Positions 1 to 8,114 of a stretch of 64,000 nt of DNA are shown here, piece by piece (position 1 is the stretch's first letter; each line of letters starts with the position of its first letter). The notes under the pieces are model-generated. The model was not told the DNA's origin and made no database searches. It saw only the letters and a list, made by a program, of their open reading frames with translations. This DNA is from Paenibacillus humicus NBRC 102415 (GTDB taxonomy: Bacteria; Bacillota; Bacilli; Paenibacillales; Paenibacillaceae), in contig NZ_BIMD01000018.1 of the NCBI RefSeq assembly GCF_004000905.1, forward strand, positions 26,607 to 90,606, written 5' to 3'. The position numbers and the translations under genes were made by a program.

Positions 1-462
1 CTCCAGAACGGGACGGACGCGCTCCAGCAGCTCGGCTTCGCCGCCGACCATGAACACGAGCGTGCCGCTTACGGCAGCGGGCTTGCTGCCCGTAACCGGG
101 CAGTCGAGGAAGCCGCATCCGGCTTCTACCGCCGCATCCGCCAGCTCCCGGGCAAGGGCGGGGGAGATGGTGCTGTTGTCCACCAGCGCCGTGCCTGGAC
201 GGACAGAGGCGAGAATGCCGCCTTCTCCGCGGTACAGCTCCCGCACGACGTCGTCGTTGCTCAGCATCGTGATGACGACATCCGCTTCGGCGACAGCGTC
301 GGCGGGCGATTGCGCGGCGCGCGCGCCTTCGGCGGCAAGCTCCTCCGATTTGGAGGGCGTCCGGTTCCATACGGAGACCGGAAATCCTTTTTTCAGCAGG
401 TTGGATGCCATCGGGGCACCCATCGTTCCGAGGCCGATAAAGGCGATCGAAGGTTTTGTCAT
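1..462 (-). CDS. 3-hydroxyisobutyrate dehydrogenase-family NAD(P)-dependent oxidoreductase (3' end missing)
   Basis: Only the first 154 codons are in the window; the gene runs off the left edge. Translation from the ATG at 462 begins MTKPSIAFIGLGTMGAPM, a Rossmann dinucleotide-binding loop (GLGTMG) about eight residues from the start, as in 3-hydroxyisobutyrate, tartronate-semialdehyde and glyoxylate/succinic semialdehyde reductases. Around residue 120 is DCPVTGS, matching the family's substrate-binding D-A-P-V-S-G-G motif with small changes. These enzymes oxidise or reduce small beta-hydroxy acids with NAD(P) in the cytoplasm. The active-site lysine lies beyond the window edge, so the substrate cannot be judged. 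It is divergent from pgi. Confidence 0.85.
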   Translation of the reverse strand, partial: MTKPSIAFIGLGTMGAPMASNLLKKGFPVSVWNRTPSKSEELAAEGARAAQSPADAVAEADVVITMLSNDDVVRELYRGEGGILASVRPGTALVDNSTISPALARELADAAVEAGCGFLDCPVTGSKPAAVSGTLVFMVGGEAELLERVRPVLE

Positions 463-601
463 GGCGATTCACCGACTTTCTTCGTACTGATCCGCGCCTG
501 CGCTGCGGCAGAGACGGAAACCACATTCATCATACCATAAGCCTGCCTCCAGCGGACTACTACGGGCTTCGTGAATCTTGCATGAAGGAGTCTCCGGTTG
601 C

Positions 602-630
602 TTGTCTTCGATACCGTAATCCAGTATCCT
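602..630 (+). promoter_or_regulatory. Possible SigA promoter for pgi
   Basis: TTGTCT and TATCCT are separated by 17 bases, about 95 bases before the pgi start. Both hexamers are imperfect, so this is a weak call. Confidence 0.3.
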
Positions 631-724
631 TAGGACATGCCTGAGGGCGTATGGGTCCGGCGCGGCACGCCGCTGCCGGAAGACGACATAAAGACCCGAA
701 CGAGATGAGGAGGCTGTACCAGTC

Positions 725-2074
725 ATGAGCAAAACCATTCAATTCGACTACAGCAAAGCGCTTGGATTCCTTGGCCAGAACGAGATCGACAATCTCGAGG
801 GCCCGATCCGCCTCGCGCACGAGCAGCTGCACAACGGAACCGGAGCAGGTTCCGACTACCTGGGCTGGATCGACCTGCCGAACGCTTACGATAAAGAAGA
901 ATTCGCCCGCATCAAGGCGGCCGCCGAAAAGATCAAATCCGACTCCGAGGCGCTCGTCGTCATCGGCATCGGAGGCTCGTATCTGGGCGCTCGCGCTGCG
1001 ATCGAGATGCTGTCGCATTCCTTCTACAACATTCTGCCGGACGGACAGCGCAAGGGCCCGCAGATTTTCTTCGCCGGCAACAACATCAGCTCCACTTATG
1101 TGACTCACCTGCTTCAAGCGCTTGAGGGCAAAAACTGGTCGATCAACGTCATCTCCAAATCCGGCACGACGACCGAGCCTGCTCTCGCCTTCCGCGTCTT
1201 CCGCGGCGAGCTGGAGAAGAAATACGGCAAGGAGGAAGCGCGGAGGCGGATCTACGCCACGACGGATGCCGCTCGCGGCGCGCTCAAAAAGCTCGCGACC
1301 GAGGAAGGCTACGAATCCTTCATTATTCCGGATGACGTCGGCGGCCGCTATTCCGTGCTGACGGCTGTCGGCCTGCTGCCGATCGCCGCTGCCGGCATCG
1401 ACATCGACGCCATCATGCAAGGCGCAGCCGATGCTTCCAAGGAATACAGCAATCCAAACGTGCATGAGAACGAGGCCTACCAGTATGCCGCGGCCCGCAA
1501 TTCCCTGTACCGCAAAGGCAAAGCGACCGAAATTCTCGTCAACTACGAGCCTTCCCTTCACTTCGTGTCGGAATGGTGGAAGCAGCTGTACGGCGAAAGC
1601 GAAGGCAAGGACCATAAGGGCATCTTCCCTGCTGCCGTCGACTTCTCCACCGACCTGCATTCCATGGGCCAGTTCATCCAGGAGGGCAACCGCAACCTGT
1701 TCGAGACCGTCATCCAAGTCGGCGAACCGACCGAGAAGATCAAGATCGAAGCCGATACGGACGATCTGGACGGCCTGAACTTCCTTGCGGGCAAGACGAT
1801 GGACTTCGTCAACAAAAAAGCATTCGAGGGTACGCTGCTGGCACATACGGACGGCCAGGTGCCGAACCTTGTCGTGGGCATCAAGGATATGTCGCCGTAC
1901 ACCTTCGGCTACCTGGTGTACTTCTTCGAGAAAGCCTGCGGCATCAGCGGCTACCTGCTCGGCGTGAATCCGTTCGACCAGCCGGGCGTCGAAGCGTACA
2001 AGAAGAACATGTTCGCGCTGCTCGGCAAACCGGGCTACGAGAAGGAAAAAGCGGAGCTCGAAGCGCGCCTGTAA
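725..2074 (+). CDS. pgi: Glucose-6-phosphate isomerase
   Basis: This cytoplasmic enzyme interconverts glucose-6-phosphate and fructose-6-phosphate in glycolysis and gluconeogenesis. The 449-residue product has the length of short Firmicute PGIs (about 450). Visible family signatures include [14 protein letters not shown] (sugar-phosphate isomerase fold, about residues 78-91), the phosphate-binding SKSGTTTE segment (about 143-150), and [23 protein letters not shown]. The start follows a GAGGAGG ribosome binding site with normal spacing. The yigZ-family gene starts 26 bases downstream on the same strand, so the two are probably co-transcribed. Confidence 0.97.
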   Translation: MSKTIQFDYSKALGFLGQNEIDNLEGPIRLAHEQLHNGTGAGSDYLGWIDLPNAYDKEEFARIKAAAEKIKSDSEALVVIGIGGSYLGARAAIEMLSHSFYNILPDGQRKGPQIFFAGNNISSTYVTHLLQALEGKNWSINVISKSGTTTEPALAFRVFRGELEKKYGKEEARRRIYATTDAARGALKKLATEEGYESFIIPDDVGGRYSVLTAVGLLPIAAAGIDIDAIMQGAADASKEYSNPNVHENEAYQYAAARNSLYRKGKATEILVNYEPSLHFVSEWWKQLYGESEGKDHKGIFPAAVDFSTDLHSMGQFIQEGNRNLFETVIQVGEPTEKIKIEADTDDLDGLNFLAGKTMDFVNKKAFEGTLLAHTDGQVPNLVVGIKDMSPYTFGYLVYFFEKACGISGYLLGVNPFDQPGVEAYKKNMFALLGKPGYEKEKAELEARL

Positions 2075-2100
2075 GGGCCGCCTGGACCGCTTCCTATTCC

Positions 2101-2736
2101 ATGCTTGAACGCTACAAGACGCTGAGGGAGCCCGGCGTCAAGGAAATCGTCATCAGGAAATCCCGCTTCATCGGCCATGGCCGGCCCGTCGCGAGCGAAG
2201 CCGAAGCGGTCGCTTTCATCGAGGAGATCAAGAAGCAGCACTGGAATGCCACGCACAACTGCTCCGCCTACATCGTCGGCGAGAGGGACGAATTCCAGAA
2301 GCAGTCGGATGACGGGGAGCCGAGCGGCACCGCCGGCAAGCCGATCCTCGAGGTGATCAAGAACCAGGGGCTGAAAAACGTCGCGATCGTGGTGACCCGC
2401 TATTTCGGAGGCATCATGCTTGGCGCGGGCGGCCTTATCCGGGCTTATACGGATGGAGCCGTCGCTGCGATCGAGGCAGCCGGCCCGATTACGAATGTCC
2501 TTCACCGCGAGGTTTTCGTCGACGTGGACTACACCTGGTACGGCAAGCTCGAGAACGAGCTGCATGCCAGAGGCATCCTCGTGGACGGCGTCGAGTTCAC
2601 CGACCGCGTGCGGGTCCGCTGCCTGCCGGCCTCCCGAGAGGCGGAGCGCTTCACAGCGTGGATGACGGATCTGACCCAGGGCCAGAGCGTCATCCTGGGC
2701 GGCGAAGAGCTTTACGTGACCGAGAAGACGGAATGA
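2101..2736 (+). CDS. yvyE: YigZ/IMPACT family protein
   Basis: A 211-residue cytoplasmic protein of the UPF0029/IMPACT family. The N-terminal half carries the family segments KSRFIGHGRPV, HNCSAYIVG and DDGEPSGTAGKP, followed by VVTRYFGGIMLGAGGL; the C-terminal half is the DUF1949-type ferredoxin-like domain. Bacterial members are widely conserved; in E. coli YigZ is structurally characterised, but the biochemical role is not settled. It directly follows pgi and is closed by a strong rho-independent terminator, so it is probably the last gene of that unit. Confidence 0.9.
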   Translation: MLERYKTLREPGVKEIVIRKSRFIGHGRPVASEAEAVAFIEEIKKQHWNATHNCSAYIVGERDEFQKQSDDGEPSGTAGKPILEVIKNQGLKNVAIVVTRYFGGIMLGAGGLIRAYTDGAVAAIEAAGPITNVLHREVFVDVDYTWYGKLENELHARGILVDGVEFTDRVRVRCLPASREAERFTAWMTDLTQGQSVILGGEELYVTEKTE

Positions 2737-2762
2737 AGCCGCATAGAAATCGTTTTAACCGG

Positions 2763-2792
2763 AAACGCCTGTCCATATGGACAGGCGTTTTT
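2763..2792 (+). terminator. Rho-independent terminator after the yigZ-family gene
   Basis: AAACGCCTGTCC-atat-GGACAGGCGTTTTT forms a 12-bp stem followed by T residues. Confidence 0.85.
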
Positions 2793-2857
2793 GGCGCTGC
2801 CGAAATGGCGCTGCCGAAATGGCGCTGCCGAAATGGCGCTGCCGAAATGGCGCTGCC
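2793..2857. repeat. Tandem 14-bp repeat, 4.6 copies
   Basis: The unit GGCGCTGCCGAAAT is repeated perfectly four times from 2793 to 2848, with a 9-base partial fifth copy (GGCGCTGCC). It begins directly at the end of the terminator T-tract. It is a minisatellite-like array in an intergenic region and may vary in copy number between strains. Confidence 0.95.
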
Positions 2858-2944
2858 ATATGCAACGCAGCATTTGCAGCTCTGCATGTTTGGAACCATC
2901 CTCGCCCAGCCTGGCCTATTTTGCCGTTCGATCTGACATATCCA

Positions 2945-2974
2945 TTGACGGGAAAGGAAGGCTTCTGCTACATT
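2945..2974 (+). promoter_or_regulatory. SigA promoter of the cysA-like gene
   Basis: TTGACG (2945-2950) and TACATT (2969-2974) are separated by 18 bases. The predicted start, near 2981, falls inside the CymR-like operator. Confidence 0.6.
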
Positions 2975-2979
2975 AGCAT

Positions 2980-3005
2980 TAATACCAAGTAACCTAATAG
3001 GAATA
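2980..3005 (+). promoter_or_regulatory. CymR-like operator (cysteine/sulfur control)
   Basis: TAATACC...AACCTAATAGGAAT matches the B. subtilis CymR consensus as I recall it (TAAWNC-N5-ANWNNNATNGGAATT) at nearly every fixed position. It overlaps the predicted transcription start of a sulfate-type ABC ATPase, the expected position for a repressor of sulfur uptake. The consensus is from memory and no search was run. Confidence 0.5.
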
Positions 3006-3054
3006 TTCTATCGATAAGCAGCTCGAACGGAAGCCGGCTAGCGAAGGGAAGTGC

Positions 3055-4125
3055 ATGATCATGCATATTGAGGTAAAGGGTTTGACCAAGTCCTTTGGAG
3101 ACTTTCAGGCGGTGCAGGATGTCAGCTTCGGCATCCAGAAGGGGCAGCTCATCGGTCTGCTGGGCCCGAGCGGCGGCGGCAAGACGTCGATTCTGCGCAT
3201 GCTGGCCGGTCTGGAGTCGCCGACCTCCGGCGAAATCATCATTCACGGCAATAGGGTCAACGATCAGCCGCCTCAGGAGAGAGGCATCGGCTTCGTGTTC
3301 CAGAATTACGCGTTGTTCAAGCATATGACCGTCTTTGACAACGTCGCCTTCGGCCTGAAGGTCAAGAAGCTGTCCAAAAGCGCGATCCGCGAGCGGGTCA
3401 TGAGCCTGATCGAGCTGACGGGGCTGAAGGGCTTCGAGCACCGCTATCCGGCCCAGCTGTCCGGCGGTCAGCGGCAGCGCGTCGCCTTCGCAAGGGCGCT
3501 CGCGCCGGAGCCGCAGCTGCTGCTGCTCGACGAGCCGTTCGCGGCGATCGACGCCAAGATCCGCACGGAGCTGCGCACCTGGCTCAAGGAGATGATCGAG
3601 CGCGTCGGCATTACCTCGATCTTCGTCACGCATGACCAGGACGAGGCGATCGAGGTCGCGGACGAAATCATGATCATCAACAAGGGGCGGCTGGAGCAGA
3701 AGGGCTCCCCTTGGGATATTTACAAGAAGCCGCAGACGCAGTTCGTCGCGGAGTTCATCGGCGAATCGACGACGATCGAGGATGTGGCATCCATCAAAGG
3801 CTTCGAGGAAGCGTCGAGCTGGGCCGGAGTCAAGGGCTTGATCCGTCCGGAGTACATCGAGATCGGCAAGCCGGGTGAAATCGCGCTTGCCTCCGCGACG
3901 ATGAGAGCCCAGGTGCGCCATATCCACTTCCGCGGCAGCGAATGGATGGTGGAGCTGGATATCGGAGGCCGCAAGCTGATCACGTACCGCTCGCTGGAGA
4001 AGGAAGTGCTCAAGCCGGGCGACGAGGTGGATGTGCTCGTGCACCGGGCCTACCTGTTCAATGCGGATGACAGCTGGATCATGGAGAACAAGCTCAAGAC
4101 CGATCCGATGCCGGTCATGATCTAG
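3055..4125 (+). CDS. cysA: CysA-type sulfate/molybdate ABC transporter ATP-binding protein
   Basis: The 356-residue product carries a complete ABC nucleotide-binding domain: Walker A GPSGGGKT at 37-44, signature LSGGQRQR, Walker B LLLLDEPFAAID and switch histidine VTHD. A C-terminal regulatory/TOBE-like extension follows (about 240-345, with HFRGSEWMVELDIGG). This architecture and length fit CysA-type ATPases, which energise sulfate/thiosulfate import on the inner face of the membrane. No permease or binding-protein gene lies nearby, so it must work with proteins encoded elsewhere. The upstream CymR-like box supports a sulfur role, although sequence alone cannot separate sulfate from related oxyanions. 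A bidirectional terminator follows. Confidence 0.85.
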   Translation: MIMHIEVKGLTKSFGDFQAVQDVSFGIQKGQLIGLLGPSGGGKTSILRMLAGLESPTSGEIIIHGNRVNDQPPQERGIGFVFQNYALFKHMTVFDNVAFGLKVKKLSKSAIRERVMSLIELTGLKGFEHRYPAQLSGGQRQRVAFARALAPEPQLLLLDEPFAAIDAKIRTELRTWLKEMIERVGITSIFVTHDQDEAIEVADEIMIINKGRLEQKGSPWDIYKKPQTQFVAEFIGESTTIEDVASIKGFEEASSWAGVKGLIRPEYIEIGKPGEIALASATMRAQVRHIHFRGSEWMVELDIGGRKLITYRSLEKEVLKPGDEVDVLVHRAYLFNADDSWIMENKLKTDPMPVMI

Positions 4126-4147
4126 CCGTCAGGCCGACAGCATCGTC

Positions 4148-4185
4148 AAAAAAAGAGCGTACCGCAGCTGCGGCACGCTCTTTTT
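4148..4185. terminator. Bidirectional terminator between cysA-like gene and HAD gene
   Basis: AAAAAAAGAGCGT...ACGCTCTTTTT surrounds an inner CCGCAGCTGCGG palindrome. A-rich and T-rich flanks on both sides suit the two convergent genes. Confidence 0.85.
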
Positions 4186-4199
4186 CATCCCCTGCCCGG

Positions 4200-5000
4200 T
4201 CAAGCCGGGTTCAAGATAAACTTGTCGACGACATGCGCGACCCCGTCCTCGTTGTTGGACAGCGTCACATAATCCGCGAGCTCCTTGAGAGCCGGCTGAG
4301 CGTTCGCCATCGCGACGCCGAGGCCGGCCGCCTGCAGCATCTCGCGGTCGTTCCAGGCGTCTCCCATGGCGATCGTCTCCTCCATGGAGCAGCCGATATG
4401 CTCCGCCATGAACTTCAGGGCATGTCCCTTGGTTCCTTCCTTATGCATGAACTCCAGATAATGCGGTTTGGATTTCGTAATATGGACCGTGCCGCCGATG
4501 AGGGGCTGTAGGTCCAGGGCGATCTGGTCGAGATAGGCCGGCTCGTCGATGATGAGCATTTTGAGCAGAGGCTGCTTCAGCAGGGAGCTGAAGTCGGGCT
4601 CGACGATATACGGGATTTTGGACTGGCGGGCGTAGTCCTTGACCTTCTCGTTCTCCTCGCGGACGTAGAGCTTGTCGTCCACGTACAGCTGCAGATGCAG
4701 CCCTTTGTCGACACAGTACCGGTCCAGCTCGGCAGCGGCGTCCGAGGGCACATAGCGCTCGTAGAGCACCTGTCCGTCGAGCAGCGTCTTGACGAGGGAG
4801 CCTTGGTAAGTAATGATCGGCACGTTGAGCCGCAGCCCCTCGGCGACCTGGCGGGCGGAAGCGAACATCCTCCCGGTGGCGAGCGTTACGGTCACTCCGC
4901 GGTCCAGCGCGGCCGTCAGAGCGGCGCGTGTGGCGGGGGTCACTTCAAGGCTGTCGTTCAGCAGCGTATCATCCACATCGATGGCAATCAGCTTGTACAT
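4200..5000 (-). CDS. Cof-type HAD-IIB family phosphatase
   Basis: A 266-residue cytoplasmic HAD-superfamily hydrolase. The N-terminal DVDDTLL motif supplies the nucleophile and acid/base aspartates (D8, D10). Motif II lies in TLATGR, and the C-terminal Mg-binding motif is GDAWNDREML. The long insert between them is the C2B-type cap of the Cof family (YkrA/YidA-like). Members dephosphorylate sugar phosphates, flavin mononucleotide or other small phosphates, and substrate cannot be assigned from sequence. The start follows GGAGAG with 7-base spacing. It is convergent with the cysA-like gene. Confidence 0.9.
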   Translation of the reverse strand: MYKLIAIDVDDTLLNDSLEVTPATRAALTAALDRGVTVTLATGRMFASARQVAEGLRLNVPIITYQGSLVKTLLDGQVLYERYVPSDAAAELDRYCVDKGLHLQLYVDDKLYVREENEKVKDYARQSKIPYIVEPDFSSLLKQPLLKMLIIDEPAYLDQIALDLQPLIGGTVHITKSKPHYLEFMHKEGTKGHALKFMAEHIGCSMEETIAMGDAWNDREMLQAAGLGVAMANAQPALKELADYVTLSNNEDGVAHVVDKFILNPA

Positions 5001-5098
5001 CGGCTTTCTCTCCGTTTCCTGTCGCTTTTCTTTATCTGGTTCGGCAAGCTATCCCTCATTGTACCGGAGTCGCCCCGATGCCTTCAAGGGGACGAAAA

Positions 5099-5128
5099 TT
5101 GAAATGCTCCGCCCAAATAGGATAAAGT
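5099..5128 (+). promoter_or_regulatory. Possible SigA promoter for the S41 protease
   Basis: TTGAAA and TAAAGT are separated by 18 bases, leaving a leader of about 130 bases before the start codon. Confidence 0.4.
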
Positions 5129-5264
5129 AGGTAGCACAAGCAAGCGGTTCAATCCGGCTGACGGACGGGGCGCGCATGCGAGGGAAGATCGTGGATCCAC
5201 CGGTCGGGATACCGATTCGGACAGGAGAACAACAGCCCAGGCGGGCGGAGCGGAGAGATCAGAC

Positions 5265-6683
5265 ATGAAGCAAATGCGCAGCGAGGCTGCCAGGCAGCGC
5301 TTTGTCACCTGGTGCGTCGCAGGGGCGATCGCGGCCTTGGCGATCGGATTCGGAGCGGGAAGGCTGTCGATGGTCATCCAGTATCCGGTGATCAAGGAAA
5401 AGGTATTCGGCAATTTCAACGCCTCCTATAAAGAAATCAAGAAGGATTATCTGTTCGGAACGAAGCCCGACGAGCTGCTGAACGGGGCGGCCAAGGGTAT
5501 GGTGGCGGCGCTGGGCGACCCTTACTCGACCTATATGCCGGGCAGCGAAGGCGAGGATTATATCCAGAGCTACCAGCCGGAGTTTGTCGGCATCGGGGTG
5601 CAGGTGCGCCAAGAGGAGGACCGCTACCTGATCGACAGCGTCATGAAGGACACCCCGGCCGAGAAGGGCGGCGTGCTGGCGGGCGACGAGATTACGGCTG
5701 TCGACGGCACGCCGGTCAAGGGCGTCACGATGGAAAAGCTCGTCAGCCTGCTGCGCGGCGAGAAGGGGAGCAAGGTCAAGGTCACGCTGTCCCGGACGGG
5801 AAGCCAGCCGCTGACGGTGGAGCTCACGCGCGCGCCGATTCCGGTTACGACCGTTACCCATGCCATGCTGGAGAACGGCGTCGGCGAGATCGTCATCAGC
5901 CGCTTTGCCGAATCGACGGCCAAGGAATTCAACAAGTCGTTCGAGGAGCTGCAGAAGAAGGGGATGAAAAAGCTCGTCCTCGATCTCCGCTCCAATCCGG
6001 GCGGCCTGCTCGTGCCGACGATCGACATCGCGAACAAGCTGATTCCGAAGGGCAAGATGATTCTGGAGGTCGACTACAAGGACGACAAGAAAGTTCAGAA
6101 ATACTATTCCAAGCAGAAGACCGCCTTGAATCTTCCGATCGTCGTTCTCGTCAACGGGCAGACGGCCAGCGCGGCCGAGGTTCTCTCGGCCGCTCTCAAG
6201 GAATCGGCAGGCGCCAAGGTCATCGGCACGACGACGTTCGGCAAGGGCATCGTGCAGAGCTTCGGGCAGTACAAGGACAATTCCGTGCTCAAGCTGACCG
6301 AGGCTCAGTGGAAAACGCCGAATGGAGAATGGATCCACAAGAAGGGCGTGAAGCCGGATGAATCGGTCGATCTTCCTGCGTATGCATCCCTTCCGGCTCT
6401 TCCATCCGGGGAGGAACTGAAGAAAGGCGACTACGGCGACCACGTCAAGACGCTCCAGTCCATGCTGGAGGCGCTCGGATACGGCCCGGCGGACCAGCCT
6501 GGCGTGTTCGGGGAGAAGACCGACGCGGACATCAGGAGCTTCCAGACCCGCAGCAAAATCGACGCTACCGGCGTCGTTACGGACCGGACGGCTTATATGC
6601 TGATGGATCAGCTGCGGACCAAGCTGCAGCAGGAGGATCCGCAAAAGAAGGCCGCTCTCAAGGCCATATCCGGCGCGGGCTGA
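5265..6683 (+). CDS. S41 family C-terminal processing peptidase with peptidoglycan-binding domain
   Basis: A 472-residue membrane-anchored protease facing outside. There is a single N-terminal membrane segment (about 14-36), a PDZ domain (about 105-190, FVGIGVQV...DEITAVDGTPVKG) and a tail-specific protease domain with the Ser-Lys dyad (S302 in NGQTASAAE, K327 in TTFGKG). A PG_binding_1 domain follows (about 385-450, GDYGDHVKTLQSMLEALGY). This is the CtpA/CtpB architecture of Bacilli, whose CtpB cleaves SpoIVFA during sporulation. Which paralogue this is cannot be told here. A strong terminator follows, shared with the convergent map gene. Confidence 0.93.
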   Translation: MKQMRSEAARQRFVTWCVAGAIAALAIGFGAGRLSMVIQYPVIKEKVFGNFNASYKEIKKDYLFGTKPDELLNGAAKGMVAALGDPYSTYMPGSEGEDYIQSYQPEFVGIGVQVRQEEDRYLIDSVMKDTPAEKGGVLAGDEITAVDGTPVKGVTMEKLVSLLRGEKGSKVKVTLSRTGSQPLTVELTRAPIPVTTVTHAMLENGVGEIVISRFAESTAKEFNKSFEELQKKGMKKLVLDLRSNPGGLLVPTIDIANKLIPKGKMILEVDYKDDKKVQKYYSKQKTALNLPIVVLVNGQTASAAEVLSAALKESAGAKVIGTTTFGKGIVQSFGQYKDNSVLKLTEAQWKTPNGEWIHKKGVKPDESVDLPAYASLPALPSGEELKKGDYGDHVKTLQSMLEALGYGPADQPGVFGEKTDADIRSFQTRSKIDATGVVTDRTAYMLMDQLRTKLQQEDPQKKAALKAISGAG

Positions 6684-6751
6684 CCCCATGTTTTCCCTGC
6701 CAGTGGAGAGGATTATGCGCTCCAGGCAGATCGTCCTATCCGTTTGAACCT

Positions 6752-6791
6752 AAAAAGCCCGTTGTCCGGCTATTCCGGACAACGGGCTTTT
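6752..6791. terminator. Terminator between the S41 protease and map
   Basis: AAAAAGCCCGTTGTCCGG-ctatt-CCGGACAACGGGCTTTT is a 13-bp GC-rich stem with A and T flanks, usable in both directions. Confidence 0.9.
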
Positions 6792-6818
6792 GCTCGCTGC
6801 ATGGAGCATGCGCACAGG

Positions 6819-7568
6819 CTACTGCTGCGTCAGGATCAGCGGTCCGCCTTCCTGGATGACAAGCGTATGCTCGTATTGGGCGGAGCGCTTGCCGTCCATC
6901 GTGCGGCAGGTCCAGCCGTCGGAGTCGATGAACATCTGCCAGGTGCCTTCATTGATCATCGGCTCGATCGTGAGCACCATGCCTTCCTTCAGGCGGAAGC
7001 CTTTGCCGGGCTTGCCGACATGGGCGAAGTTCGGCTCTTCATGAAGCTCTCGCCCGACGCCGTGGCCGAGCAGATCCCTTACGACCGAGAAGCCGTTCTC
7101 CTCGGCATGCTTCTGCACCGCATGCATGACGTCGCCGATCTTCTTGCCAGGCTGCGCTTCGCGGATGCCGATATCGAGGCATTCCTTGGACACCTCCATC
7201 AATCGGCGGGCGTCGTCCGGCAGTTGGCCTACCGCATAGGTCCATGCCGAATCGCCGATCCAGCCGTCTGCCTGAACAACGATATCGATCGTGCACAGAT
7301 CGCCCTCGGCAAGCGGCGCATCGCTCGGGAAGCCATGGGCGATCACGTCGTTGACCGAAGCGCAAGTGGCATATTTGTATCCTTTATATCCGATCGTATA
7401 AGGAATCGCATCCTGGCTTCGGATGTAGGCCTCGACATGGCGCTCGATGTCCATGGTCGTGATTCCTGGCGCGATCATGGCCGCAATCTGCCTGTGGCAT
7501 TCCGCCACGATGGCGCCGGCACGCCTCATCTGAGCAATTTCTTCGGGTGTTCTTATCTTAATTGACAT
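6819..7568 (-). CDS. map: Type I methionine aminopeptidase
   Basis: Removes the initiator methionine from nascent proteins. The 249-residue product is a bare catalytic M24 domain with all five expected metal ligands: D95 and D106 (in TIDIVVQADGWIGD), H169 (GHGVG), E202 (TIEPMIN) and E233 (QYEHT); H78 is the usual active-site histidine. It is not in a ribosomal-protein operon here, so it may be a second, stand-alone copy like B. subtilis YflG; I infer this from context only. It has no zinc-finger extension. Confidence 0.93.
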   Translation of the reverse strand: MSIKIRTPEEIAQMRRAGAIVAECHRQIAAMIAPGITTMDIERHVEAYIRSQDAIPYTIGYKGYKYATCASVNDVIAHGFPSDAPLAEGDLCTIDIVVQADGWIGDSAWTYAVGQLPDDARRLMEVSKECLDIGIREAQPGKKIGDVMHAVQKHAEENGFSVVRDLLGHGVGRELHEEPNFAHVGKPGKGFRLKEGMVLTIEPMINEGTWQMFIDSDGWTCRTMDGKRSAQYEHTLVIQEGGPLILTQQ

Positions 7569-7734
7569 TGCTTGGTCAGCCTCTCTTTCCGTGCGCTCTC
7601 CTTGTTCATTCCTTGCCCTTCCCTTTACGTTACTCCCGCCGGGGATGTCCGGTCAACTGCGCCTGCTGCGGAGAAGGACGAAAAAAACCGCCGGAGCGTC
7701 CCGGCAGTTCTTCGTTCGGCCTCGGGCCGGGGGA

Positions 7735-7950
7735 TCATTCCCCGCGAGCCCGATCTCTTTGCTTCTGCGGACGGCTCTCCGCTTCCCGGGCTTGCTCGGA
7801 ATGGTCGGACAAGTAGCTGCCGCGACGCCGGTCCCCCCGGCGGCGAGCCCACAGCACCAGAATAACGACGATCGCGATCGTCAGCAGAATGGCGACATTC
7901 AGGAAGCCGCCAAGAAACAGAAAGGCATTTTTCAAAAATTCCACTTGCAT
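7735..7950 (-). CDS. Small single-pass membrane protein of unknown function
   Basis: About 70 residues: one strong hydrophobic segment (FLGGFLNVAILLTIAIVVILVLW) followed by a highly charged, Arg-rich cytoplasmic tail. The coordinates use the ATG at 7950, but the ribosome binding site AGAGGTG abuts that codon. The in-frame GTG at 7944, nine bases from GAGG, is the more likely true start (MEFLKNAFLF...). It lies between map and the divergent M24 peptidase. I do not recognise a family. Confidence 0.55.
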   Translation of the reverse strand: MQVEFLKNAFLFLGGFLNVAILLTIAIVVILVLWARRRGDRRRGSYLSDHSEQAREAESRPQKQRDRARGE

Positions 7951-8114
7951 TCACCTCTTGCACCTACCTTACCCTTGTTCAACTCCGCCTACTCTGAGCT
8001 TCCCGGTGCATATAGGGCTGATGTGTGTCGAAATCCACAGGTCGTTCCCGCCTTCGGTATGATACAATGGCAGACGAGAAGTTAACCGCAGATGAGAACC
8101 GGAGGTAATGAACG

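Noticed and set aside
5259..6689. 476-codon open frame antisense to the S41 protease
   Set aside because: The plus-strand frame encodes a complete protease with PDZ, catalytic dyad and peptidoglycan-binding domain; the minus-strand translation shows no domain.
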